A stretch of 48,887 nucleotides of DNA, from contig JAHJSH010000029.1 of assembly GCA_018830525.1 (NCBI GenBank), positions 169,697-218,583 on the forward strand, written 5' to 3'. This stretch comes from Nanobdellota archaeon. Its GTDB lineage: Archaea > Nanobdellota > Nanobdellia > Pacearchaeales > GW2011-AR1. Position 1 is the stretch's first letter. The number at the start of each line of letters is the position of its first letter. Under the pieces are notes generated by a model. That model ran no database searches and had not been told where the DNA came from. It saw only the letters and a list, made by a program, of their open reading frames with translations. The position numbers and the translations under genes are program-made. Below, piece after piece: positions 16,695-24,122 of this stretch.

Positions 16695-18022
16695 ACTCTC
16701 GTGGTGCTATGACGGTTCCGAAGCTGGTTGCGATAATTCTGGCTATTGTCGTCTTGGTTATGTTGGTTTTTGGGGTGACACATCTTAAGCCACTTTATAA
16801 TCGGGTCGGAGATATGTTCGATAGTGTTTTGTATTTCTTTGGAATGGGAGATGATGGCGGAAGAGGGGAATGTAGTAATGATATAAAAGTTTCAAGTTAT
16901 GATGATGGCGGCACTCTCTTAGATATTGTGGGAGTTCCGAAGGATGAACGGGAAAGTGCATTTTTTATTATTTGTGACGATGGGACTTGCGGGGTTGATT
17001 TTTCTTCAGGGGAAGATTATCAGATTAAGGATGGAAGGTTTGAGTCTTCTTGGGATGGAGAGGTTTGGGGTTCTAAGGAGGACTATTTGTTTTGGAGGAA
17101 TGCCAAAGATACAAAAGAAGATTGGGAAGTGTATAATGGTGTTTTGGATTTGATGGAGAAGGAGTTAGAGAAGGGAGAATTTAAGAAGATATACGATGAA
17201 AGGGTTACAAAGTCTTTTTGGTTGTATGGAAATGGGGAGGGGGTGGGCGATGCTTATTATGCTTATTGGGAAAGTGGAGTTTGGTATTTTTATTCTGGAA
17301 GTAATCCTATTGACCGAGAGACCCAACCTATGATGTCTATTGAGCAGGCAATTTCAAAATTTTATGAAGTGGTTGGGAAGGGTAATGATGATGAAGTATA
17401 TTATGTCGAGAAGTTGCCGGTTCTTAAAACGATAGAATATCTGTCTGCGGGCGGGACTCCCGAAAATATATTTGATGAAAACAAGAAGGTGTTGGATAGG
17501 CAATTGAAAAGTGGTGAGATTACTCAAGAGCAATATGATGAAGAAATAAATTCTGGTTGGAAGCCGATTAATTTTTTGATTGGGGGGAAGAATTATGAAT
17601 TAGATAATACTGATGAGCGAGATAGGTTGGCTATTGAAGTTGAGAAAATTGTTAAGCGGTTGGCTGAAGAGGCGAAGATGACTGAAGAAGAAATTTCTAA
17701 CTTGAGGGCTGTTGTGAATGGGGGGGAAGTTCCTGCCGGCGATTTTATTTATACTATGAATTTGGAAATGGCTAAAGGTTATCCGAAAATTGTTCTTACT
17801 AATGGGACAAGAGAATATTATTTAGAGTTTGATAATGATGTTAAGACTTTGCGAGAGAGTCCTGAAGTTCACTTAAGACATTATCCCTTGGAGCTTACAG
17901 ATAATAAACCTAACCAGGCATTTAAACCGAGAGAGATAGACTATAAACTTCCGAAGAATGAATGGGATAAATTTTACAAATTAAATTTAATTGAAGATTT
18001 TATTAGAACAAAATGTCGTTAA
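16691..18022 (+). CDS. Large pilin-like surface protein
   Basis: This 443-residue protein starts 'MNSRGAMTVPKLVAIILAIV', a prepilin-like basic-Gly-Ala motif before a hydrophobic helix. A long, acidic extracellular domain follows, with several aromatic residues and few Cys. I do not recognise a fold. Overlap with both neighbouring genes (ATGA upstream, 10 nt downstream) shows it belongs to the operon. It may be a minor pilin or tip adhesin; that is an inference from the N-terminus and context. Confidence 0.65.
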   Translation: MNSRGAMTVPKLVAIILAIVVLVMLVFGVTHLKPLYNRVGDMFDSVLYFFGMGDDGGRGECSNDIKVSSYDDGGTLLDIVGVPKDERESAFFIICDDGTCGVDFSSGEDYQIKDGRFESSWDGEVWGSKEDYLFWRNAKDTKEDWEVYNGVLDLMEKELEKGEFKKIYDERVTKSFWLYGNGEGVGDAYYAYWESGVWYFYSGSNPIDRETQPMMSIEQAISKFYEVVGKGNDDEVYYVEKLPVLKTIEYLSAGGTPENIFDENKKVLDRQLKSGEITQEQYDEEINSGWKPINFLIGGKNYELDNTDERDRLAIEVEKIVKRLAEEAKMTEEEISNLRAVVNGGEVPAGDFIYTMNLEMAKGYPKIVLTNGTREYYLEFDNDVKTLRESPEVHLRHYPLELTDNKPNQAFKPREIDYKLPKNEWDKFYKLNLIEDFIRTKCR

Positions 18023-18519
18023 ATAAAAGGGCAAATCTTGTAACAGATAATACTGTTGAGTTGATTATCGCGGCGGCGGGGATCGTTGTTTTGATTTTTC
18101 TGTTGATTGCGTTGTATTCTCCGACTTATGATGAGAATGCCGAGACTGCGAAATCTTATCTTCAAATGTTTAATGAGCAAGTTAGTTCTGCGGATTCATT
18201 GGTTGAAGGAAGTTTGACTTTTTGGGGGCCTGAAACTGAGAATGTAAAATTTTATCTTGCTTACTTTGGGGATTTGTCAAGATTTGATAAGGAAATTGAA
18301 AAGGAAAAAGTGATTTTTGTTACGCGTAAGAGAAATGAAAATGCGATTTGTGTTTGTTATGGGAATGCTGAGAAGATGAATTGTAAAAATTGTAAGGAAT
18401 TGGATTTGCCAGTTGAGTTGAAGGTTTCTGGTTATGATAAATTTCCCCCGTGGGTTTTGGATGAAGTTAAGCAATTGAAGATAACTAAAGTTGGGGGCAA
18501 GTATTTGTTCTCGATGTAA
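18013..18519 (+). CDS. Pilin-like protein
   Basis: This 168-residue protein begins 'MSLNKRANLVTDNTVELIIAAAGIVVLIF', with Lys-Arg-Ala before a hydrophobic helix. Its soluble domain holds a 'CVCYGNAEKMNCKNC' Cys cluster that could form disulphides or bind metal. It overlaps the previous gene by 10 nt and is followed one base after its stop by a further small ORF. It is a candidate minor pilin. Confidence 0.65.
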   Translation: MSLNKRANLVTDNTVELIIAAAGIVVLIFLLIALYSPTYDENAETAKSYLQMFNEQVSSADSLVEGSLTFWGPETENVKFYLAYFGDLSRFDKEIEKEKVIFVTRKRNENAICVCYGNAEKMNCKNCKELDLPVELKVSGYDKFPPWVLDEVKQLKITKVGGKYLFSM

Positions 18520-18520
18520 G

Positions 18521-18637
18521 ATGAAGAAGCGGGGACAACTTGTTGGGAAGGAGACGATAAAATGGATAATTTATATTGCGTTGATTATTGCGGTAGGGTT
18601 TTCGATTAGACTGATTTTTAAGAGGGCTAGTGGCTAA
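18521..18637 (+). CDS. Small pilin-like peptide
   Basis: This 38-residue ORF is too short for the ORF track. It reads 'MKKRGQLVGKETIKWIIYIA' and onward, a compact prepilin-type signal (KKRG|Q) with one hydrophobic helix and a basic C-terminus. It sits between two pilin-like genes, one base after the upstream stop. Confidence 0.5.
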   Translation: MKKRGQLVGKETIKWIIYIALIIAVGFSIRLIFKRASG

Positions 18638-18673
18638 GGATAATTTTATTAAGTTAATTTGGTAGTTATTTCT

Positions 18674-19555
18674 ATGAACAAACGCGGAGATTATAAATGG
18701 GATGTTATGATTGCATTGATACTTGGGTTGATTGTTTTGAGCCTTTCGCTTTATTTTATTTTCCAAGAATATTTTAATGAGGATATGATTAGTCAGGAAT
18801 CTTGTCGTCAAAGTGTTATTTTGCGGGGGAATCTCCCTGAAGGAGAAAAGGCAGGGATTACTTATGCGAGTTTTAAGGATGACTTCCCTCTTAAATGTAA
18901 GACTCAGGTCGTTACTATTGATTATGAGGATACGGAGAAGGCGGGAAAACTCATAGCAGATACCTTGGCCCAATGTTGGTATCTTTTTGGAGAGGGGGAG
19001 TTACAGATATTCCCTGCAGATAAATATGGGTTCGAATCATTTTGTACTCCTTGTGCAAGGATTCATTTTTCTCCAGAAGTAAAATCTTTTTACGAGAAAA
19101 ATGAGATAGATGTTTCGGTGGCTCTGGGGAAAGTCTTTCAAGATGCTACTTATAAGACTTATTTGAGTCAGGCATTTCAACCTTCTGTTGGGGTGAATTG
19201 GATGGTTGCGAATAGTGATAAGTCAATAAATGAGTTTAAATTTTCTGGGAATAAGTTTTTGGTTGATGATGCTCAAACCTCCGGAGTGTTAGACAGCATC
19301 CAGAATTATTTTATAGGAGGTTTGGCAGATGTTAATTTGCCTAGGTATATTAATTCCTCCAATGGAGATATGGTTATATTCTTCAGCCAGGTAATTCGTT
19401 CAGATAAGAATGAAGTTTTTGGATATAACCCTCTCCTATTTTATTTTCAGATAGATCAAACTCCTGACCCATTTAAGGAGGTTGATAAGGATTTTATCGA
19501 GGCAGGAGAGTGGAATGCTGCTATGTGTGATCAATTTGATGGGATCCCTGCTTAA
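18674..19555 (+). CDS. Pilin-like secreted protein
   Basis: The ATG at 18674 gives a 293-residue protein starting 'MNKRGDYKWDVMIALILGLIV', again basic-Arg-Gly before a hydrophobic helix; the ORF track begins at a TTG 15 nt earlier. The extracellular part has a Cys pair 'FCTPCARIHFSP' and other Cys residues. No known domain is recognised. It is followed one base later by the next ORF and probably belongs to the same transcript. Confidence 0.65.
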   Translation: MNKRGDYKWDVMIALILGLIVLSLSLYFIFQEYFNEDMISQESCRQSVILRGNLPEGEKAGITYASFKDDFPLKCKTQVVTIDYEDTEKAGKLIADTLAQCWYLFGEGELQIFPADKYGFESFCTPCARIHFSPEVKSFYEKNEIDVSVALGKVFQDATYKTYLSQAFQPSVGVNWMVANSDKSINEFKFSGNKFLVDDAQTSGVLDSIQNYFIGGLADVNLPRYINSSNGDMVIFFSQVIRSDKNEVFGYNPLLFYFQIDQTPDPFKEVDKDFIEAGEWNAAMCDQFDGIPA

Positions 19556-19556
19556 G

Positions 19557-19961
19557 ATGGAAAAAAAAGTTCAATTTCAGAGAAATCTCCTCTATCTTTC
19601 TCATTTGAGAATTCGAAAAAAAGGAGAAGTTTTGAATCAGGTGCTAGTGCATATTGTTTTAGTGGGGCTTATCTTTGCGATTTTTGTTTTTGCTACTGCA
19701 GGGCGGATTAATGGTCGTGATGTGAAGCAACAGGTTTTGGAAAAAGAGCTTGCGCTTTTAATTGATTCGGCGGAGGGGGGGATGGAGTTTGGGATTCAGA
19801 AGGCGATGATTAATGGGAAGATAAATAATGTTGAGATTAAAGAAGGGCGGGTTTATGTGACTGTCGAGGGTTTGGCGGCGACGAAGGGTTATCCGTATTT
19901 TTCTAAGTATTCTGTAAGTGTCCGTGAAGAAGGAAATAAATTTGTGGTGAGTGTGCGATGA
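19557..19961 (+). CDS. Pilin-like protein
   Basis: The ATG at 19557, one base after the upstream stop, gives a 134-residue protein. After an unusually long basic N-terminus it has 'RKKGEVLNQVLVHIVLVGLIF', where KKG precedes a hydrophobic helix. The C-terminal domain is mixed alpha/beta ('GRVYVTVEGLAATKGYPYF'). The out-of-frame upstream start in the ORF track overlaps the previous gene and is not needed. It overlaps the next gene by four bases. Confidence 0.6.
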   Translation: MEKKVQFQRNLLYLSHLRIRKKGEVLNQVLVHIVLVGLIFAIFVFATAGRINGRDVKQQVLEKELALLIDSAEGGMEFGIQKAMINGKINNVEIKEGRVYVTVEGLAATKGYPYFSKYSVSVREEGNKFVVSVR

Positions 19962-20437
19962 TAAGTAAAAGGGGGGCGATGGGTGAAGGAGTCTTTATGA
20001 TTTATCGTCTTCTTTTAGTGAGTGTTATTGCGTTTGCGATTTTTGGGATTTCTTCTATTTTTTATGCTTATGAAATTGAGGTTAGAGATTCTGAGGCGGT
20101 TATTTTGACGAGGCAAGTTAGTGAGTGTTTGGCTCCGGAAGGAGTTTTTAATTTAGATTTGATATCTGAAGATTCTCGGAAGAGTATTTTATCTTATTGT
20201 GGATTATCTAATGAAAGATTTTATGTTGGTGTCGAAGTGTTGAATGAGGCTGGAGATGTTATTGCAGAATTTTCTCAAGGAGATTCGGGTTCAGGCTGGG
20301 TTCGGAAACTTACTCAAGGGGCAGGGCAATATGACCCGGGTTATAGGATATTTGAATATCCTGTTTTAATTGGGCAAGGGATAAGTGAGATTGAAGGAAA
20401 GATTAAAATGGAGGTGATTGTGAGCCATGAATTCTAA
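19958..20437 (+). CDS. Pilin-like protein
   Basis: This 159-residue protein begins 'MISKRGAMGEGVFMIYRLLL', the same KRGA-hydrophobic pattern found in the neighbouring genes. Its soluble domain carries two Cys residues about 23 apart and ends with a beta-rich segment. ATGA overlap at the start and an 11-nt overlap at the end show tight translational coupling. Confidence 0.65.
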   Translation: MISKRGAMGEGVFMIYRLLLVSVIAFAIFGISSIFYAYEIEVRDSEAVILTRQVSECLAPEGVFNLDLISEDSRKSILSYCGLSNERFYVGVEVLNEAGDVIAEFSQGDSGSGWVRKLTQGAGQYDPGYRIFEYPVLIGQGISEIEGKIKMEVIVSHEF

Positions 20438-20705
20438 ACGAGGGATTTTGGGGGGGATTATAGCTACTTTTGTTGCGACTGTTGTTATCTTGATAATCCT
20501 CATAATCTTTGTTTTTGCTTCAGGGATTATAAAGAAAGTAGCGGGAGTTGATGAAGGTGTTAGAGTTTTTAATGAGGCTGATGTGGGGATACCAAATATT
20601 TTTAATTATCTTCCAAATTATTTGAGGTTAGCAGAAGTGAAAGTTTCTGCAAGACAAGGAGATTCTATTGAAATGGCGGTTCGGGAGGCGGGATATGTAC
20701 GATAA
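20427..20705 (+). CDS. Pilin-like protein
   Basis: This 92-residue protein begins 'MNSKRGILGGIIATFVATVV', with KRG before a long hydrophobic helix, and has a short soluble tail without Cys. It overlaps both neighbours. Length and layout fit a small type IV pilin. Confidence 0.65.
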   Translation: MNSKRGILGGIIATFVATVVILIILIIFVFASGIIKKVAGVDEGVRVFNEADVGIPNIFNYLPNYLRLAEVKVSARQGDSIEMAVREAGYVR

Positions 20706-21309
20706 AAGTAACTTCAGAGAAGTTTCAATTGTTAATCACGGAAATCGGATTAACAAAAGGGCACAATTTTTCTCGATGTATCTTGTATTGCTAACTTTGT
20801 TGATGGTCGGGACAGTGATTGGGTTTTACCATATTCAACAAAAGAATGTTGGAAATTCTTTGGTTTCTCCTAAAGCAGTTTTAGATATTCGGGATGACTT
20901 AGATGTTTTTGAGTTAAGGGAAGTTGAATTAATCAAGAGTTCTTTGAATTCTGCGAGTGGTACTTTTCCAGAGGATGATTTTATAGATTCTTTTAGGGGG
21001 ATTTTTATTTCTGGATTTATGGCAGACGAGTCCATGGAAAATTTTATTTTGAGGGATTTGACTTGGGAAGGAGTGAGTTTCGAAGCGGCTGCTAGAGCGA
21101 ATTTTCAGAACTTTCTTGAAGGGGGACTTTATACTCGAAGTTTAACTATGTCTGAGGATGGAAAATTGATTTTTACTCGAGCGAAGGTAATAAAAAGTTC
21201 TCTTTTGGAGGCTAGTGATAAAAGTAAAGTAAATTTCCCGGTAGATTTTTCTTTTGATTTTGGTCAGGAATATATTATAAATTCTAATTTTGAGGTGACC
21301 AAGAGATAA
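20695..21309 (+). CDS. Pilin-like protein
   Basis: The ATG at 20695, overlapping the preceding gene by 11 nt, gives a 204-residue protein; the ORF track uses a TTG further upstream. After a 23-residue hydrophilic leader comes 'RINKRAQFFSMYLVLLTLLM', a KRA|Q-type prepilin junction followed by a hydrophobic helix. The mature domain is alpha-rich at first and strand-rich later. It is the last of the pilin-like run. Confidence 0.6.
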   Translation: MYDKSNFREVSIVNHGNRINKRAQFFSMYLVLLTLLMVGTVIGFYHIQQKNVGNSLVSPKAVLDIRDDLDVFELREVELIKSSLNSASGTFPEDDFIDSFRGIFISGFMADESMENFILRDLTWEGVSFEAAARANFQNFLEGGLYTRSLTMSEDGKLIFTRAKVIKSSLLEASDKSKVNFPVDFSFDFGQEYIINSNFEVTKR

Positions 21310-21369
21310 TGGATAAAGTAATCTTAGAAAAGTTTCATGAATCCATTTGTACTTTTTTGGGCTTGTAAA

Positions 21370-21546
21370 ATGGATTACGGTGGGATAGATAAGAGGAGAA
21401 CGAAGAAGGATTTGAAGAGGAAGCGACTTGCTCGGGGATATAAACGGGGAGGGCAGTTTAGAACTCAGAATGTGAATGAAGTTGGGGAAGAGGAAACGGA
21501 CAATAAAAAGGCAAAGAAAATAAAAAAGAAAAATAGGAAGTATTGA
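21370..21546 (+). CDS. Small highly basic protein
   Basis: This 58-residue ORF ('MDYGGIDKRRTKKDLKRKRL') is rich in Lys and Arg throughout, with one acidic patch. The ATG at 21370 is preferred to the ORF-track start, since the upstream extension overlaps a short out-of-frame peptide. It could bind nucleic acid or interact with acidic membrane surfaces. No family is recognised and the coding status is uncertain. Confidence 0.4.
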   Translation: MDYGGIDKRRTKKDLKRKRLARGYKRGGQFRTQNVNEVGEEETDNKKAKKIKKKNRKY

Positions 21547-21589
21547 GGATGTTCGTCGTAAGGTGTTTGTAGAATTGGGCGTTAGATAG

Positions 21590-21599
21590 ATTTAAATAA
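21590..21599 (+). promoter_or_regulatory. TATA box upstream of the peptidase gene group
   Basis: 'atttaaataa' lies about 26 nt before the ATG at 21620, suggesting a separate leaderless transcript for the two small membrane ORFs and the prepilin peptidase. Confidence 0.55.
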
Positions 21600-21619
21600 A
21601 ATAAACTGATTATAGTGAT

Positions 21620-21724
21620 ATGAAAAAGAGAATGCTTAAAATGTTCCAGATTTTTGTTTGGATAATGGGGGTTGTTGCCGTCGGGTTGCTTGTTTGGGGG
21701 ATTTATAGGGCGCTGTCTACATGA
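21620..21724 (+). CDS. Small single-helix membrane peptide
   Basis: This 34-residue ORF ('MKKRMLKMFQIFVWIMGVVA') has a basic N-terminus and one hydrophobic helix. The promoter spacing supports its start, and its stop overlaps the next start codon. It is too short for the ORF track. Function unknown. Confidence 0.5.
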   Translation: MKKRMLKMFQIFVWIMGVVAVGLLVWGIYRALST

Positions 21725-21903
21725 TGAAAGTTGTTAATGGCTTTGCGGTTTTTTCTCAGGCAATTAATATCTTGCTTTTTATTTATTTTGTAATTGTTTT
21801 ATTAAAATTAAATGCCCTTGATGTTACAGGACTTTTTATAAGTGCTTTTGGAATTTTGACCTCACTTGCTTCTAATATTGTTTCTGTTTTGATGGAAGAT
21901 TAA
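21721..21903 (+). CDS. Small two-helix membrane protein
   Basis: This 60-residue ORF consists of two hydrophobic segments with little else. It overlaps the previous ORF and ends one base before the prepilin peptidase start, which supports expression as one unit with the peptidase. No family recognised. Confidence 0.5.
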   Translation: MMKVVNGFAVFSQAINILLFIYFVIVLLKLNALDVTGLFISAFGILTSLASNIVSVLMED

Positions 21904-21904
21904 G

Positions 21905-22771
21905 ATGGAATTTGGATTTTTGTTTTGGTTGTTTTTTGTAGGAATTGTTGTTGCGAGCTTGCAAGATTTGAAACGGCGAGAAGTTGATAATTGGTTGAAT
22001 TTGTTTTTAATGTTAGCGAGTTTTTCATTTATCTTTTTTAGGTCGATTTTTGAACAAGATGCAACAATTATTTTTCAGGCAGGATTTGCCTTAGTGCTCC
22101 TCTTTATTTTTATGAATGTTTTTTATTATGGAAGGGTTTTCGCGGGGGGTGATGCGAAGTTATTGTTTGCTATGACGGTATTTTTTATTGGCGCGACTTT
22201 TGTAGCTACGTTAGTTAATATTGGAGTCTTTCTTTTGTTCCTAATGTTTGCTGGATCAATTTATGGTTTGATTTATTCGGCGGTTTTGTACGTCCAGAAT
22301 TTTGAAAAAGTTAATAAGAAAATCAAGGAAGGCTTTTCGATATTGTGGGTTCGTTATTTGATTGTTTTAGGAGTTATCTTGTTTGCATTTAGTTATGTAA
22401 ATTGGTGGTATCCTCACTTATTTTTTGGTTTTGGTTGGGGCATGCTATTTTTGTTTTTTGCAATATTCGCTTTGGTGTTGCCGCTGCTTTATGTTTTTGC
22501 TAAGGGTTTGGAAAAAGTTTCAATGATGCGGACGATTTCTGGAAAGGAACTTCGGGAGGGTGATTGGTTGGTTGATGATATAAAAGTTGGGCGAAAAACG
22601 ATTAAGGCCGATTGGGATGGTTTGTCTTTGGAAGATATTAAATTATTGAGGAGCAAAAAGAGGATTAAGATTAAGGAAGGTTTGCCGTTTGTCCCAGCGT
22701 TTCTGATTGCTTTTATATTATATGTTTCTTTTAGAGAATGGTTTATAGAATTGTTAATTAGATTGGCTTAA
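21905..22771 (+). CDS. Prepilin peptidase (A24 aspartic protease family)
   Basis: This 288-residue membrane protease should cleave the basic leader from pilin-like precursors at the cytoplasmic face. The two catalytic aspartates are visible as 'SLQDLKRREVDNWL' (D21) and 'AGGDAKLLFA' (D83), the second in a variant of the GxGD motif in which the first Gly is Ala. About six membrane helices surround them. Near the C-terminus a cytoplasmic insertion ('LREGDWLVDDIKVGRKTIKA') precedes a last helix, an extension not found in minimal FlaK/PibD enzymes. Its position after the pilin-like cluster fits that substrate set. Confidence 0.88.
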   Translation: MEFGFLFWLFFVGIVVASLQDLKRREVDNWLNLFLMLASFSFIFFRSIFEQDATIIFQAGFALVLLFIFMNVFYYGRVFAGGDAKLLFAMTVFFIGATFVATLVNIGVFLLFLMFAGSIYGLIYSAVLYVQNFEKVNKKIKEGFSILWVRYLIVLGVILFAFSYVNWWYPHLFFGFGWGMLFLFFAIFALVLPLLYVFAKGLEKVSMMRTISGKELREGDWLVDDIKVGRKTIKADWDGLSLEDIKLLRSKKRIKIKEGLPFVPAFLIAFILYVSFREWFIELLIRLA

Positions 22772-23364
22772 TTAGGAATTCTCGGGGGCATCTTGAATAA
22801 TTCTTCTCCGGTATCAACTGGTGAAGGTTCTTCTTCAGTTTTTGGTTCTTCAACCCTTAATATTTCTTCTTGTAGGGTTTTAAGTTCCTCTTCGGTTGCT
22901 TGTTTTCGCTCGGTCTCTCCACCATATATTGGAATTAACTCAATTAATGGATGTTCCATGATTTTAATTTCATTTGATTGAACTGCTTTTGGTTTAAACT
23001 TTTCTTTAAGTTTTTTTATAATCTCTTTGGCGAGTTCTTGTGCTGAATCTCCTATATTGTCTGAATGTTCTTTTGGGACAATTAAAGTGTGACCCCTACT
23101 GAGAGGATTGATTTCTAAGACTGCGATATTTTCTTCATTCTCTCCGATTCGAAACGAGGGGGTTTTTCCTCCAGTTATTGAACAGAAAATGCATTCTCCT
23201 CCGAGGTGAGTGAGTTGATTCTGTTTTACAAAGTTTTCAACCTGGTCGGTAGTCATTGATTCTACTTGCTTTTTTATTTGTTCTTGTTTGTCTTCTGGGA
23301 AATTAGATAGTTGTTTCAGAAGTTGCCCTTTTATCTTTTTGGATTCTTCATCGGTTAATGTCAT
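22768..23364 (-). CDS. HIT-like protein with degenerate catalytic triad
   Basis: This 198-residue protein resembles the histidine-triad nucleotide hydrolase/transferase superfamily. It has the zinc-type 'CIFCSI' motif (58-61), the beta-strand 'ENIAVLEINPLSRGHTLIVP' and a C-terminal region equivalent to the HxHxHxx motif. That motif here reads 'HPLIELIP' (138-145), so only the first His remains and the nucleophilic middle His appears lost. A helical N-terminal domain of about 55 residues and an acidic C-terminal tail are additional. It is probably not a classical hydrolase; a binding role is possible. Its stop overlaps that of the peptidase gene on the other strand. Confidence 0.75.
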   Translation of the reverse strand: MTLTDEESKKIKGQLLKQLSNFPEDKQEQIKKQVESMTTDQVENFVKQNQLTHLGGECIFCSITGGKTPSFRIGENEENIAVLEINPLSRGHTLIVPKEHSDNIGDSAQELAKEIIKKLKEKFKPKAVQSNEIKIMEHPLIELIPIYGGETERKQATEEELKTLQEEILRVEEPKTEEEPSPVDTGEELFKMPPRIPN

Positions 23365-23394
23365 GAGTATTGTATGCTATTTAGAATTATAAAG

Positions 23395-23574
23395 TTATTG
23401 AATATTATTTTCTAAACCATTTTTTTGTTCCTTTGTGGGTTTTGCAGTTTTATAGTCTGCGAGATTTCTGTAGAATTTTATTTCCTTGGCAATATATTTT
23501 CCGAAACGAGAGTCTTCAATTGGGGGGGGATCTCTTTGATATGTATTAATTCTGTTTGTTTTTAATATTTTCAT
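23395..23574 (-). CDS. Small hypothetical protein
   Basis: This 59-residue ORF is not in the ORF track. It reads 'MKILKTNRINTYQRDPPPIE' and continues as a charged, helical sequence with no membrane segment. It lies between the HIT-like gene and aEF1-beta on the same strand, with about 30 nt on either side, which supports it being real. A poly-G run on the plus strand encodes its three prolines, so sequencing length errors there could affect the frame. No family is recognised. Confidence 0.45.
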   Translation of the reverse strand: MKILKTNRINTYQRDPPPIEDSRFGKYIAKEIKFYRNLADYKTAKPTKEQKNGLENNIQ

Positions 23575-23603
23575 GGTATTTTCAAATTTCTTTTAAGAAA
23601 TAT

Positions 23604-23879
23604 TTATCCAACTACTCTCCGGTAGTCGATTAGTTCAACAGATGAAATGCCTTCAATTTCGCCGAGTGCTTTTTCTACAGTCTCCGATTCTTCATCTTCA
23701 GAAAGTGCAATTGTTACAATAAGTGCGTTAAGTCCAAATGCAATAGGTTCTTCTTTTGCTTCATTGAAAACCCCTGATTCGAAAGTTTCTACGGCCGTTT
23801 TAATATCTGTCTTCATCTTTTCTAAATCTACATCAACGCTAGTAGGCATTATTTTGAATTGGATTCCGGCTGTTGCCAT
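23604..23879 (-). CDS. ef1b: Translation elongation factor 1-beta (aEF1B)
   Basis: This 91-residue protein is the archaeal guanine-nucleotide exchange factor that reloads EF-1A with GTP. Length and content match the family: an N-terminal strand 'IQFKIMPTSVDVDLEKMKTD', the central 'EPIAFGLNALIVTIALSEDE' and the C-terminal 'VEKALGEIEGISSVELIDYRRV'. It lies 10 nt downstream of the zinc-ribbon gene on the same strand, an arrangement common in archaea. Confidence 0.93.
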   Translation of the reverse strand: MATAGIQFKIMPTSVDVDLEKMKTDIKTAVETFESGVFNEAKEEPIAFGLNALIVTIALSEDEESETVEKALGEIEGISSVELIDYRRVVG

Positions 23880-23889
23880 TTTAAACTAT

Positions 23890-24036
23890 TTATGGTCCTT
23901 GGTATTCGCACTTAGGGCATTTATATTCTATAGATAAGCTTCTACACTTGTCACATCTGAGAATTTCTCCTTTACATTTCGGACAAGGGAATTTGACGCT
24001 TTTCGCGGTTTCTTTACTACAACTTATACATTTCAT
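23890..24036 (-). CDS. Zinc-ribbon protein upstream of aEF1B
   Basis: This 48-residue ORF was missed by the ORF track. It carries four Cys pairs ('CISC', 'CPKC', 'CDKC', 'CPKC'), giving two zinc-binding ribbons. It matches the small archaeal zinc-finger proteins (DUF1610-like) encoded directly upstream of EF-1-beta. The function is unproven, with RNA or ribosome association often suggested. It shares a transcript with aEF1B. Confidence 0.85.
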   Translation of the reverse strand: MKCISCSKETAKSVKFPCPKCKGEILRCDKCRSLSIEYKCPKCEYQGP

Positions 24037-24090
24037 AATCAATTGTCTGAATTTTGGTTTATAAAACTTGTTATGGTGTGAATCCCAATA

Positions 24091-24101
24091 ATACTTAAAT
24101 A
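24091..24101 (+). promoter_or_regulatory. TATA box for the RPA gene
   Basis: 'atacttaaata' lies about 26 nt before the ATG at 24123 and has no Shine-Dalgarno after it, fitting leaderless expression. Confidence 0.5.
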
Positions 24102-24122
24102 GTCCGCCAGATTTTCTAAATC

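Noticed and set aside
21309-21368. 19-codon ORF overlapping the last pilin-like gene stop
   Set aside because: Too short to support; may be a translational coupling leader but nothing confirms it.
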